42,809 nt of DNA from a virus, in IMG/VR virus record IMGVR_UViG_3300025828_000046, positions 1-42,809 of that record. One strand, given 5' to 3'. Position 1 is the stretch's first letter; each line of letters opens with the position of its first letter. Below, in pieces: positions 15,685 to 24,193 of the stretch. A model generated the notes under the pieces. That model ran no database searches, had not been told where the DNA came from, and saw only the letters and a list, made by a program, of their open reading frames with translations. The translations under genes were made by a program, and so were the position numbers.

Positions 15685-16853
15685 TGTATATGCCAAGATT
15701 ATCTTTATACAAACCAGAGAAAGGCAAAGACTACGAATTCATAGACAAACGTATCTATGAAATGTTCACTGTGGGTGGCACAGACGTTTTTGTTCACAAA
15801 TATCTAGGACCAAAAAATCCTGATAGCGATACTGCAACAGCAGATCAGCCCCGTTATGATGCTGTAAAAGAAACAAACATACAGGATATGCTGTTTATGG
15901 AAAACAGAGATCGCAAGTATGATCCTGATATCTACAGTATGCGTGGAATTTACAATGTTCAAGATATTGACTTCAATATGAGTCAATTTGGACTGTTTTT
16001 ATCTAATGACACACTGTTTATGACAATACATATTACATCTAGTGTAAAAACTCTTGGAAGAAAAATTATGCCAGGTGATGTAATAGAATTGCCACATCTC
16101 AAAGACGAATATGCACTTAATGATTATACGGTTGCCTTAAAAAGATTCTATGTGGTCGAAGAAGTAAACAGAGCTGCAGAAGGCTTTTCACCTACTTGGT
16201 ATCCACATCTATACAGAGTAAAACTAAAACAAATAGTTGATAGCCAAGAATTCAAAGATATTCTTGATTTACCTGCAGAAGAAGATAATCCAGGTAGTGG
16301 CACATTAAGAGATTTACTTTCTACATATGAACGTGAGATGCAGGTGAATAATGCTGTAATTGCTCAAGCTGAAGCTGATGCTGCTAAATCAGGATACGAT
16401 ACAAGTCATTTTTACACAGTAGCTACTAAAGAAGATGGAACTGTAGATATTGTTACAACAGATATTAACACACTAGATGCTAGTACAGCAAATGAACTTG
16501 CGGATAGAGTTATGCAGACACCTAATAGGGAAGGTTATCAAGGATATTTACTAGGTGACGGAATACCCTCAAATGGTGAAGCATTCGGACACGGTATTAG
16601 TTTCCCCACAGGAAGTGCAGAAGGAGACTTTTTCCTAAGGACAGATTTTATGCCAAATAGATTATTTAGATACGACGGAAGTCGTTGGGTAAAACAAGAA
16701 GATTCAGTACGTATGACACTTACAAATACAAATACAAGAAGCCATCAAAAAGGTACATTTGTCAATAACACTAGTACAGATACAATTGGCGGAGAAACTG
16801 TACAAGAAAGACAAAGTTTGTCGCAAGCACTTAGACCAAAGGCAGATAACTAA
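15684..16853 (+). CDS. 14: Neck protein gp14
   Basis: Neck protein that works with gp13 to seal the head and join the tail. The sequence RIYEMFTVGGTDVFVHKYLG, the segment FMTIHITSSVKTLGRKIMPG, GDVIELPHLKDEYALNDYTV and FSPTWYPHLYRVKLKQIVD are typical of gp14. The C-terminal part carries the virion module EGDFFLRTDFMPNRLFRYDG (with SRWVK after it), known in marine T4-like gp14. Start choice: ATGs at 15684 and 15690 lie on top of the promoter octamer and there is no Shine-Dalgarno. A leaderless start at 15690 (MPRLSLYKP) fits the promoter geometry best. A much earlier in-frame ATG at 15537 lies inside gp13 and is rejected. About 389 residues from 15684. Confidence 0.92.
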   Translation: MYMPRLSLYKPEKGKDYEFIDKRIYEMFTVGGTDVFVHKYLGPKNPDSDTATADQPRYDAVKETNIQDMLFMENRDRKYDPDIYSMRGIYNVQDIDFNMSQFGLFLSNDTLFMTIHITSSVKTLGRKIMPGDVIELPHLKDEYALNDYTVALKRFYVVEEVNRAAEGFSPTWYPHLYRVKLKQIVDSQEFKDILDLPAEEDNPGSGTLRDLLSTYEREMQVNNAVIAQAEADAAKSGYDTSHFYTVATKEDGTVDIVTTDINTLDASTANELADRVMQTPNREGYQGYLLGDGIPSNGEAFGHGISFPTGSAEGDFFLRTDFMPNRLFRYDGSRWVKQEDSVRMTLTNTNTRSHQKGTFVNNTSTDTIGGETVQERQSLSQALRPKADN

Positions 16854-18316
16854 TGCAACATTTTTACGATGGTCAGATCAGAAGATACATAACACAAGTT
16901 ATTAGATTGATGAGTAATTTTTCCTACAAAGATGGTGACGGAAAACTTACAGAGGTTCCTGTTATGTATGGAGATATTACTCGTCAAGTAGGACATATTC
17001 TAAGAGATAATTCAGAAAATAAAATACCTAGTGCGCCAAGAATGGCTGTTTATGTTACAAGTTTAGAAATGGATACAGCAAGATTAGCTGATTCAAGTTA
17101 TGTTAATAAACTAAACATTAGAGAACGTGCATACGACAGCGAAGGTAAAGAATATCTCAAAACAGAAGGTAAAAATTATACTGTTGAAAGACTAATGCCA
17201 ACACCTTATACACTAGGACTAAATGTAGATATTTGGAGCAGTAACACAGATCAAAAGTTGCAAATAATTGAACAAATTCTTATGTTATTTAATCCAAGTC
17301 TAGAAATACAAACCACAGATAACTATGTTGACTGGACTAGTTTGAGTGTTGTAAATTTAGCAAGCATAAGTTTTAGTTCAAGGAGTATTCCGATAGGTAC
17401 AGAAAGTGAAATTGATGTTGCCCAATTAGGCTTTACAACTCCGATTTATATTTCACCTCCAACAAAAGTAAAACGCTTAGGTGTTGTAACAAATATTATT
17501 ACTAGTATCTATGACGAATCTAAAGGTACAATAGAACTATCTCAAAGTACTCCAGAGCTACAAGCATATGGCGATACTTCTGTACCAAGTGCAGATATTA
17601 GAACTAATGTAAGCATAACACCAACAGGTGAGATAGCAAGACAAAATAATAATAGAGGAATATTTAAAGAAAATAGTACTAATGTAATTACTAACACATT
17701 TAAAAATTATGGATTGTTAGTAATGAATAATACTGCCAAATTAATTAACAAAGGTGTAGTTGGCAATACGTTATGGGACGCATATATCAAAGCATTTCCT
17801 GAAGTTTTTGAAGCTGGTATTACTGAACTACGTTTACAAAGAAAAGATCGCAGCAGTGAAATATCAGGTACAATAGCTATTAACAGCAATGATGGTACAG
17901 AACTTATTGTTAATTGGGACGAAGATACATTACCTGGCGATACAGTGATTACAGGTCCAACAGGTGATGCTAATAAAATTAGTTATATAATAGATCCTAC
18001 TAAAACAAGTCCTGTGTCTATTCGGACAACAGGCACTCGTATACTTTTATTAGGAACAGGTATTGGTGATTTATCTAATACTGATGGTGCAGATGATTGG
18101 AAAAATGCTGACGGAAGTGATTTCATAGCCGGAGAAAATGATATTGTCGAATGGGATGGTTCGCGCTGGCATGTTGTATTTGATGCAAGCACTTATGTAG
18201 GCACAGCATACACAACAAATCTTAACACAGGTGTACAATACAAATGGGATAGCGGAGAGTGGATACTTTCATTCGAAGGCGAATATCCAAATGGCACTTG
18301 GCGTTTAAAATTCTAA
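16853..18316 (+). CDS. 15: Proximal tail sheath stabilisation/tail completion protein gp15, with C-terminal extension
   Basis: Caps the tail and stabilises the sheath at the head-proximal end. The first 230 residues follow T4 gp15 closely in pattern: MQHFYDGQIRRYITQVIRLM, TEVPVMYGDITRQVGHIL, SAPRMAVYVTSLEMD, RLMPTPYTLGLNVDIWSSNT and QKLQIIEQILMLFNPSLEIQ. T4 gp15 has 272 residues; this protein has 487. The extra 230 residues are beta-rich and contain Trp modules (IVEWDGSRWHVVFD, VQYKWDSGEWILSF) like those in gp14 and gp18. The ATG overlaps the gp14 stop by one base. Confidence 0.93.
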   Translation: MQHFYDGQIRRYITQVIRLMSNFSYKDGDGKLTEVPVMYGDITRQVGHILRDNSENKIPSAPRMAVYVTSLEMDTARLADSSYVNKLNIRERAYDSEGKEYLKTEGKNYTVERLMPTPYTLGLNVDIWSSNTDQKLQIIEQILMLFNPSLEIQTTDNYVDWTSLSVVNLASISFSSRSIPIGTESEIDVAQLGFTTPIYISPPTKVKRLGVVTNIITSIYDESKGTIELSQSTPELQAYGDTSVPSADIRTNVSITPTGEIARQNNNRGIFKENSTNVITNTFKNYGLLVMNNTAKLINKGVVGNTLWDAYIKAFPEVFEAGITELRLQRKDRSSEISGTIAINSNDGTELIVNWDEDTLPGDTVITGPTGDANKISYIIDPTKTSPVSIRTTGTRILLLGTGIGDLSNTDGADDWKNADGSDFIAGENDIVEWDGSRWHVVFDASTYVGTAYTTNLNTGVQYKWDSGEWILSFEGEYPNGTWRLKF

Positions 18317-18329
18317 TATAATTAATAGT

Positions 18330-18761
18330 ATGAACAATATTATTTGCAGCGGAGCTCTATTTTATACTCTTGATACTAGCAGATTCCTCTTCTTACACAG
18401 AACACAAGGTAAGCAAAACAATCTTTGGGGATTAGTAGGTGGTACAAATGAAGGAACAGAAACTCCTTGGGAAAGTTTAAAAAGGGAAATAGCAGAAGAA
18501 ATAGGCGATACATCTATCAAAAAAACTATTCCTTTAGAAACTTTTATTTCAAATGATTCAAAATTCCATTTCCATACTTATTTGTGTGTTGTAGAAAAAG
18601 AATTTATACCAATACTTAACAAAGAACACGACGGATACGCTTGGGTAACATTTGGAAAATGGCCTAAACCTTTGCATCATGGTTTAAGAAACACACTAAC
18701 TAACAAAGTTAATCAAACAAAACTAGAAACTGTATTTAAATTAATAGACTTATTGGATTAA
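18330..18761 (+). CDS. Nudix hydrolase
   Basis: A 143-residue hydrolase of nucleoside-diphosphate-linked compounds. The Nudix box is complete: G38-x5-E44-x7-REIAEEIG (52-59), with the metal-binding EExG glutamates. The region before it (FLFLHRTQGKQNNLWGLVGG) is typical of the family. The substrate cannot be told from the sequence; nucleotide sugars, dNTP-type clean-up or RNA caps are all used by family members. It lies 13 bases after gp15, without a clear Shine-Dalgarno, and just before a cupin gene, so it is probably read from the neck-gene promoter late in infection. Confidence 0.9.
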   Translation: MNNIICSGALFYTLDTSRFLFLHRTQGKQNNLWGLVGGTNEGTETPWESLKREIAEEIGDTSIKKTIPLETFISNDSKFHFHTYLCVVEKEFIPILNKEHDGYAWVTFGKWPKPLHHGLRNTLTNKVNQTKLETVFKLIDLLD

Positions 18762-18763
18762 TT

Positions 18764-19126
18764 ATGGAAAATAAATCAGATCAAGTTGTTAAAACTAAAT
18801 GGGGGTATGAATTAACATGGGCCGAGCAAGAATCTCATGGAGGGAAAATTATTGTTTTTGAGAAACCTTCAAAAACTGATTTTATATTTCACAAAGAAAA
18901 AGAAAAATCTTATTTTGTAAATTCAGGAAGTTTTTTGTTTAAGTGGATTGATACTTCAAACGGAAATATTTTCCAACAGCAAGGTTCTGAAGGTTACGTT
19001 TTTACTGTAAATAAAATGGTACCTAGTTCAATCGAATGTCTTACACAAAATGGTAGTCTTACCGAAACAAATAATGGTGTAAAAGATGATACATATATTG
19101 TTATAAAAACGGAAAATGTAGTATGA
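18764..19126 (+). CDS. Cupin-like small protein
   Basis: A 120-residue protein with the beta-barrel pattern of small cupins: TKWGYELTWAEQESHGGKII, then KTDFIFHKEKEKSYFVNSGS and FLFKWIDTSNG. The first cupin motif is only partly kept (FHKEKEKSYFV in place of H-x-H...E), so metal binding is uncertain. It resembles sugar-phosphate isomerase/epimerase-type cupins encoded by marine phages. It begins two bases after the Nudix stop and overlaps the next gene by four bases (ATGA). Function is inferred from fold only. Confidence 0.6.
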   Translation: MENKSDQVVKTKWGYELTWAEQESHGGKIIVFEKPSKTDFIFHKEKEKSYFVNSGSFLFKWIDTSNGNIFQQQGSEGYVFTVNKMVPSSIECLTQNGSLTETNNGVKDDTYIVIKTENVV

Positions 19127-19374
19127 AGATATCTGATAATAGATTATTTAAAAAAGATAAAATTAAGTTTGAAAACGCTATAGAAAAAATTCAAGATAAA
19201 AAGAAACAAGTTTACTATAAAAAAATTTATAATGAATTTTTAGCACTTACAAAAATGATAGATGAAAATCATAGTAGTTTTGCTAACGGCAAAATACAAC
19301 CTAGAATGATTAGGGATGATGTAAAAGAATTACAAAATCTAAGATATCAATTGCATCAACTTACTAAGTCTTAA
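19123..19374 (+). CDS. Small helical phage protein of unknown function (83 residues)
   Basis: A Lys-rich, probably all-helical protein (KFENAIEKIQDKKKQVYYKK; DDVKELQNLRYQLHQLTKS), compatible with a short coiled coil. No motif assigns a function. I recall similar small proteins in marine T4-like phages. It is the last gene of the plus-strand gp14-gp15 unit, overlaps the cupin gene by ATGA, and its stop codon overlaps that of the opposite-strand tail gene within TTAA. Confidence 0.65.
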   Translation: MKISDNRLFKKDKIKFENAIEKIQDKKKQVYYKKIYNEFLALTKMIDENHSSFANGKIQPRMIRDDVKELQNLRYQLHQLTKS

Positions 19375-20258
19375 ATATTTGCTAGTCTTTTAATTGTAAT
19401 TGAACCGAACATACTTGCATGTGATTGGCACTGGTAAGTGTAATTTGTATTATTAGTAATACTTTCAGGTATACGCCAGTATAGCATGCCGCTATCTTTT
19501 CCTTGAGCACTGCTGTTTGTGCTAACTGTGCCGTCATTTGCTACATGAACTAGATTGGTTGTAAGAGCAGTAAGAGTATTATCCTGTAATTCAAAAGGGT
19601 GTCCACTTATTTCGTCTAAATCAAATGCAACTGTTGTACCAGATAGCACATAGATTGTTGGATTGTTTCCAGAGTAATGGCTATTAAAGGTGTATGCTGT
19701 AGTGCCTACATTGTCCACTCTAAAGGTTGCTGATGCATGTTCATATATGTCGTGAATTTGTATTTGCGAAGTCTGTACATCTGTCAGACTGTTAAATGTA
19801 CTTGATCCTCCACTTGCTGTACTGGTAATTGTTACACTATCATTATCTGCATTTGTTGTAAGAGTTATATTACTTCCTGCAACAAGTGTTAGTGTATCAG
19901 TAGTAGTATCAGCTGCAATCGTTGTCTGTCCTGAAACTGCAATATTGGAAAAAGCGTTTTGATTAGCCTCGCCACCACCTCCTCCACCGCCTGTTGCGGT
20001 TAATGTAATTTGATTTAATCCTGCATCAGTTGTTATTGTAGTATTTGCACCTGCAACTAAATTTAAACTATCAGATGCTGTTCCAGCGGTAATATTATCT
20101 TGTCCTGCTACTGTGATTACACCAAATGAATTAGGCACAACAACTGCACCCGAGCCACCTATAATAGACCATACAGTGCCGTTCCATTGCCAGGTAGTTG
20201 TTCCGCTTGTAAATGTATCACCGTTATTAGGATCTGCTGGAAAATTTATTGCTGCCAT
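19371..20258 (-). CDS. Tail fibre/adhesin-like protein with C-terminal cupredoxin-like domain
   Basis: A 295-residue virion-type protein. Residues 1-35 carry a short Trp module (TFTSGTTTWQWNGTVWSIIG). Two tandem fibre repeats follow (about 48-92 and 106-150, each with a LxLVAGxNxTxTT core), separated by a poly-Gly linker. The last 130 residues form a cupredoxin-like domain with H220 (GHPFEL), C277, H280 and M283 (CQSHASMFG), the same ligand set and C-x2-H-x2-M spacing style as type-1 copper proteins. Late promoter AATAAATA at 20275-20282 and Shine-Dalgarno GAGGT precede it. The exact place in the tail is unknown. Confidence 0.82.
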   Translation of the reverse strand: MAAINFPADPNNGDTFTSGTTTWQWNGTVWSIIGGSGAVVVPNSFGVITVAGQDNITAGTASDSLNLVAGANTTITTDAGLNQITLTATGGGGGGGEANQNAFSNIAVSGQTTIAADTTTDTLTLVAGSNITLTTNADNDSVTITSTASGGSSTFNSLTDVQTSQIQIHDIYEHASATFRVDNVGTTAYTFNSHYSGNNPTIYVLSGTTVAFDLDEISGHPFELQDNTLTALTTNLVHVANDGTVSTNSSAQGKDSGMLYWRIPESITNNTNYTYQCQSHASMFGSITIKRLANI

Positions 20259-20274
20259 TTTTTACCTCTTGCTG

Positions 20275-20282
20275 TATTTATT
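20275..20282 (-). promoter_or_regulatory. T4-like late promoter (AATAAATA) for the 295-residue tail protein
   Basis: Minus-strand AATAAATA, overlapping the stop codon of the upstream protease gene; predicted start near 20269 with an 11-base leader containing GAGGT. Confidence 0.6.
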
Positions 20283-22830
20283 AATCTGGTACATATCCTG
20301 ATGGGCCTGCAACTGTTGGATCACCTACGTCTCCGTCTTGGAATATGTTTCTAATTGTTGCCAATGATGGTTTACTGATTACCGGAGCAATGTATGTGTT
20401 ATGGAAAGCATAACCTAATGGGTTATTTGTTTGAATACCTGCTTGGGTACGCATATCGTCTGTCCATTCAGGCGCAAGACTTCCACCTTCCCATAGACTT
20501 GTATACTCAAACATACAGAAGTTAAGTAGATACAAGTATTCTTTTGCGGCTACTTCAAATGCATCAGGATCGGTTTTGAAAGCATCTGCTGGACTGTTAT
20601 ACCCTGATGGATCCCACTTGCCTGCGTCATATGCTTCTACCATTGCATTATATAAATCGCCAGTATTCCAATCAGCTGCTAAGAACTGATATAATTTTAT
20701 GTCATCTGCAGGTAATCCGTGCATATGTATTGTGTGGAATACATGTTCAATAACTTCTTGTGCATCTTGATCGCCATCGCCTGGTGCTCCACCTGTTGAG
20801 TTTAGATACCACACCATATCGTTTTGTACAGTAGTATCAAACAAGTCTGTTAGATTCCAAAATATAATGCCAGCATCTGTTAAAAAGTTTGTGCTATAGT
20901 CTGAGCCAGCACCTCTTGCTACTCTTTGTATTGTTGGTAAGCCTGCGTGATAAGTTCCTGTGTCGCCACTTAGTGTTTTGATTAAGTTTCTTTGGTATTC
21001 TTCGTTAATACCTGCGCCATTTGGATCTGTAAACAATTCAAACATACGTGCTACTTTTTCTAACCACGCATCTGGAACTGCTGTTTGTCCGCCTACTGTG
21101 CCAGCACCCATTATCCTTACACCATTTACAGTAACTTCCCGTTTAAAGAAGTCACTACCATCGCCAACAACATTAATAATTGCACCATTGTTGTATTCTG
21201 GATCTGCTTCTACTACTGGTACTGCTGGAACTTCTGCAGGAGTATAATTAGGGAAAATTCCCTGTAATTTAAGATTTGCTCCGTTCACTTCTACAGGCTG
21301 TCTTGCATATCTTGAAAATAAAATTTTATTAGATGCTCCCATTAGATTCGTACTAATCTGATTATAGTCTGTACCACCATCATACATCAACGGCTTTGCA
21401 TCTGCCTCCATTTTTGTTTTAAGTTGTGCAGGTGTTGCTCCTGGTTGTGCTTCAAGATGTAATCCTGCTACTCCACAAACTTGAGGTGCAGCAAAACTTG
21501 TACCACTATTAATACCTATTCTAAAGTTTTCATTTAATGGATATTCTGCATCTGTTTTGTTATTGATTGTGCTAGTTGCCGCAACTATATTTGTACCTGG
21601 TGCCCAAATATTTACTCTAGGACCTCTACTACTAGAACTTGCTGTTCTATCTTTGTCTACGCCGTTATCGTTGTATGTATTCGTATTGATATTGCCTACA
21701 ATAAACGCCTCATCTGAATGAGGACTAGAACCTCTATGATAAAAATACGTACTTGAACCGTATACTACTGTGTTATTATAATCAAGTCCGGTGCTAATAT
21801 CACCTTTGAAATAATCATTACCTGCAGCAATAAAAACGTGTATACCGCTATCTATTGCATCTTCAACATCTGCATCTATAGAAGAAACTCTTAGAGGAAT
21901 AAACCTTGTGGATCCTGACAAAGGTACTACTAAACCAGTACCTAGCCATAGAGTACCATCATTTGAATAATCCACACCATAAACCCAACTAGTACCTCTA
22001 TAATTACCACTTGTAGGATCACCAATTAGTTGACTGAAATACCCCCAACTTGCATTAATTATTGTTGGTCTTTTGTATCCGGTCGCAGGATCAATAGGTT
22101 TTGCTTCATGCCATAATCTAATTGCATCAAAACAATTTGTAGGGCTAATTCCAGTGCCGGCATCTCCTGTGCCTTCTAATCCTGCTATTTTCATTGAATA
22201 TATGTTTGCTTCTTTCGCAAAGCCATATGTTTTACCAGCAACTATACTTGCACACAATGTACCATGACCATCAAAATCTCTGTGGTAGTTTGGACTTTGA
22301 GAACCAGGCAAGCCCGAAGCTTCATACCAGTCGATGTATTGATATCTGTTAGTTCCGTCTGCTGACTGAAAGTCAGGATGTGTAGGTTCTAATCCGCTGT
22401 CCTGGACAACTAAATCTACACCTCTTCCTTGTAGGGCATATTCATATCTATTATTTGTTACTTTAGAATCTCCGTACAAATTTGTAGGCATAACAGTTCT
22501 TTTCATGCCCCAATTTACATATTGATTACTATCTAGTGTTATAGGTTTTGTGAAGTTTGACAATTGAGTAGATTTCAAACCAATTTGAATATCAGTTCTT
22601 TGATCTGGCGGTATTTCTACATCAAGTATTCTCGGATCATTCTTCAATAACTGTGCTTCTTCGTCAGTCAGCATAAAATGTGTTTGGCGTCGGCTTCCAG
22701 GACGGGCATTAGCAATATCTACACTCCTTTTAGGAATAGGACCTTCACCCGTTGACGCTGTTAATTCAGCTTCAATTTCAGTTAAATCTATACCCTGTTT
22801 TACAATTACAGTATATTCTTTTTCTATCAT
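20281..22830 (-). CDS. Subtilisin-like serine protease (S8) with long C-terminal region, probably virion-associated
   Basis: An 849-residue protein. Residues 1-76 resemble an I9-type prodomain (EYTVIVKQGIDLTEIEAELT ... DPRILDVEIPPD). The S8 domain follows with the full triad: D144 (VVQDSGLEPTHPDF), H189 (DGHGTLCASIVAG), S445 (NSGTSFAAPQVCG), and oxyanion N338 (AAGND). No signal peptide is visible. The last 300 residues (from about 560) form a separate domain that includes EVIEHVFHTIHMHG at 692-705, which may be a metal site. It starts one base after a cupredoxin tail protein gene and precedes another, so a role in the tail (surface degradation or processing of tail proteins) is likely but inferred. 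Confidence 0.93.
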   Translation of the reverse strand: MIEKEYTVIVKQGIDLTEIEAELTASTGEGPIPKRSVDIANARPGSRRQTHFMLTDEEAQLLKNDPRILDVEIPPDQRTDIQIGLKSTQLSNFTKPITLDSNQYVNWGMKRTVMPTNLYGDSKVTNNRYEYALQGRGVDLVVQDSGLEPTHPDFQSADGTNRYQYIDWYEASGLPGSQSPNYHRDFDGHGTLCASIVAGKTYGFAKEANIYSMKIAGLEGTGDAGTGISPTNCFDAIRLWHEAKPIDPATGYKRPTIINASWGYFSQLIGDPTSGNYRGTSWVYGVDYSNDGTLWLGTGLVVPLSGSTRFIPLRVSSIDADVEDAIDSGIHVFIAAGNDYFKGDISTGLDYNNTVVYGSSTYFYHRGSSPHSDEAFIVGNINTNTYNDNGVDKDRTASSSSRGPRVNIWAPGTNIVAATSTINNKTDAEYPLNENFRIGINSGTSFAAPQVCGVAGLHLEAQPGATPAQLKTKMEADAKPLMYDGGTDYNQISTNLMGASNKILFSRYARQPVEVNGANLKLQGIFPNYTPAEVPAVPVVEADPEYNNGAIINVVGDGSDFFKREVTVNGVRIMGAGTVGGQTAVPDAWLEKVARMFELFTDPNGAGINEEYQRNLIKTLSGDTGTYHAGLPTIQRVARGAGSDYSTNFLTDAGIIFWNLTDLFDTTVQNDMVWYLNSTGGAPGDGDQDAQEVIEHVFHTIHMHGLPADDIKLYQFLAADWNTGDLYNAMVEAYDAGKWDPSGYNSPADAFKTDPDAFEVAAKEYLYLLNFCMFEYTSLWEGGSLAPEWTDDMRTQAGIQTNNPLGYAFHNTYIAPVISKPSLATIRNIFQDGDVGDPTVAGPSGYVPD

Positions 22831-22831
22831 T

Positions 22832-24094
22832 TTAAATTAAATTTACCCAACTACCGTTTTCATAACCCTGAAATTTGTTGTCAGTTGTGTTGTAAATTAT
22901 ATCTCCGTTTTGTGGTACTAGTGCATCTCTTGCAGTTGTTGTAAAACTTGCCATGCGCAATGCTGAATTTTGTAATATAACTCCGTCTGGAGCACTTATT
23001 GTTAAAGTGCTTGCGCTGTCAATTTTAGGAGTACCTGCAGAAGTCGTTACAAAGTTGTTTGCATATGCAGTATTTCGTACACTAAGATCATTTTCTACAG
23101 TTAGATCTGACGAAGTTGTTACTGGTGGCGTAAAAGTAATACCGCTACTATCATCTGTGTCTATTACACTATTAGATAGAGTAAAATTACCAATACCACC
23201 TCCACCGGCTGCATCTTCAAAAGTAAAATTGCCGGCACCGTCTGTTGTCAAAATTTGACCTACTGTGCCGTCAGTAATACCTAAATCTGTCAAGGTGTTA
23301 ATGACTGGATAAACTGGCTGTACCCATTGGTTACTATCTTCATCTTCTACATATACAAAAAGTTTTGCAGTAGAACTATCAAACCAAATAGATCCATTTG
23401 TAGGACTTTCAGGAACAGTTTCTGATACACTTATACTTGTATCGCCGGCACCTGATCCTGGAGCAGCTGTTGATATTTCATTACCCATTCCATTATGGCT
23501 TGTACACCAATAATAGAGTGTAGAAGGAGTTGCAGCTGTTACTGTTATCTGAACACTCCTCTGTGAAGCCGCTGCAAATTTATCAAAATATGTTTGTTTA
23601 TTTACAGGATCATTATTAATTTTATAAATTACTTTTGTTAAATAGGTTGTGCCTCCGGCTCTTTCTCCGTCTATATTGTCACTGCTAAAATTTAAAGGAT
23701 GAATGTTAGCTGTAGAGCCTGTTGGATTTGGAAAAAATTCGTTTGTTGAGTCATTTTGGTTAAAAATGTAGGTAAATCCCTGCACAAAAGTAAGAGTAGG
23801 TTTGTATACTCCGTTAATAAAGTATTTGTTGCCGGCTTCTAAACCATCAGGATCTACACCTACTGTTACTGTGTATTCTACTACACCAACTCCACTATCA
23901 ATTAGATGTTCTGTGATATTAGAGTTTGTAATTACACTAAATCCTCCAGCATCATTGCCAGAATATAGTCTAAGTGTATTAGACTGCTTATCAAAAAACA
24001 CTTCACCACTGTTACCCACGTTACGATCTAGAAAATCATCTGGTCTGGGTATAATTCTAATTCTATCTACAATAGGTGCTTGATTGCTTGCCAT
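22832..24094 (-). CDS. Tail/adhesin-like virion protein with internal cupredoxin-like domain
   Basis: A 420-residue protein. Residues 25-55 form a short display module (GEVFFDKQSNTLRLYSG). Residues about 73-208 form a cupredoxin-like domain: GFTYIFNQNDSTNEFF, H132 (HPLNFS), and YYWCTSHNGMGNEI with C197, H200 and M203, a complete type-1 copper ligand set. Then comes a Trp module (NGSIWFDSSTAKLFVYVEDE), fibre-type repeats with a poly-Gly linker, and a C-terminal NGDIIYNTTDNKFQGYENGS element (WVNLI after it) common at the ends of phage fibre proteins. It is the first gene of the unit with the protease. Late promoter at 24116-24123; AAGGAA Shine-Dalgarno. Confidence 0.85.
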   Translation of the reverse strand: MASNQAPIVDRIRIIPRPDDFLDRNVGNSGEVFFDKQSNTLRLYSGNDAGGFSVITNSNITEHLIDSGVGVVEYTVTVGVDPDGLEAGNKYFINGVYKPTLTFVQGFTYIFNQNDSTNEFFPNPTGSTANIHPLNFSSDNIDGERAGGTTYLTKVIYKINNDPVNKQTYFDKFAAASQRSVQITVTAATPSTLYYWCTSHNGMGNEISTAAPGSGAGDTSISVSETVPESPTNGSIWFDSSTAKLFVYVEDEDSNQWVQPVYPVINTLTDLGITDGTVGQILTTDGAGNFTFEDAAGGGGIGNFTLSNSVIDTDDSSGITFTPPVTTSSDLTVENDLSVRNTAYANNFVTTSAGTPKIDSASTLTISAPDGVILQNSALRMASFTTTARDALVPQNGDIIYNTTDNKFQGYENGSWVNLI

Positions 24095-24115
24095 TTTTTA
24101 TTCCTTAGCTTAGTA

Positions 24116-24123
24116 TATTTATT
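24116..24123 (-). promoter_or_regulatory. T4-like late promoter (AATAAATA) for the 420-residue tail protein
   Basis: Minus-strand AATAAATA, predicted start near 24110, 16-base leader with AAGGAA. It is divergent from the GroES promoter 30 bases away. Confidence 0.6.
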
Positions 24124-24152
24124 CAATAACAGATCACTAGGAAGTTCTTTTA

Positions 24153-24160
24153 TATAAATA
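24153..24160 (+). promoter_or_regulatory. Perfect T4 late promoter (TATAAATA) for groES-groEL
   Basis: Exact T4 consensus octamer; predicted start near 24166, leaving a 28-base leader with TAGGAG before the GroES ATG at 24194. The only full-consensus TATAAATA I found at a gene start here. Confidence 0.7.
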
Positions 24161-24193
24161 TCATAGTTAAACTATCAGTTTATAGGAGTTATA

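Noticed and set aside
15646-15696. Upstream start of gp13 at 15696
   Set aside because: It lies beyond the predicted transcription start and has no Shine-Dalgarno; the ATG at 15645 has TGGAGAA and matches the family N-terminus.
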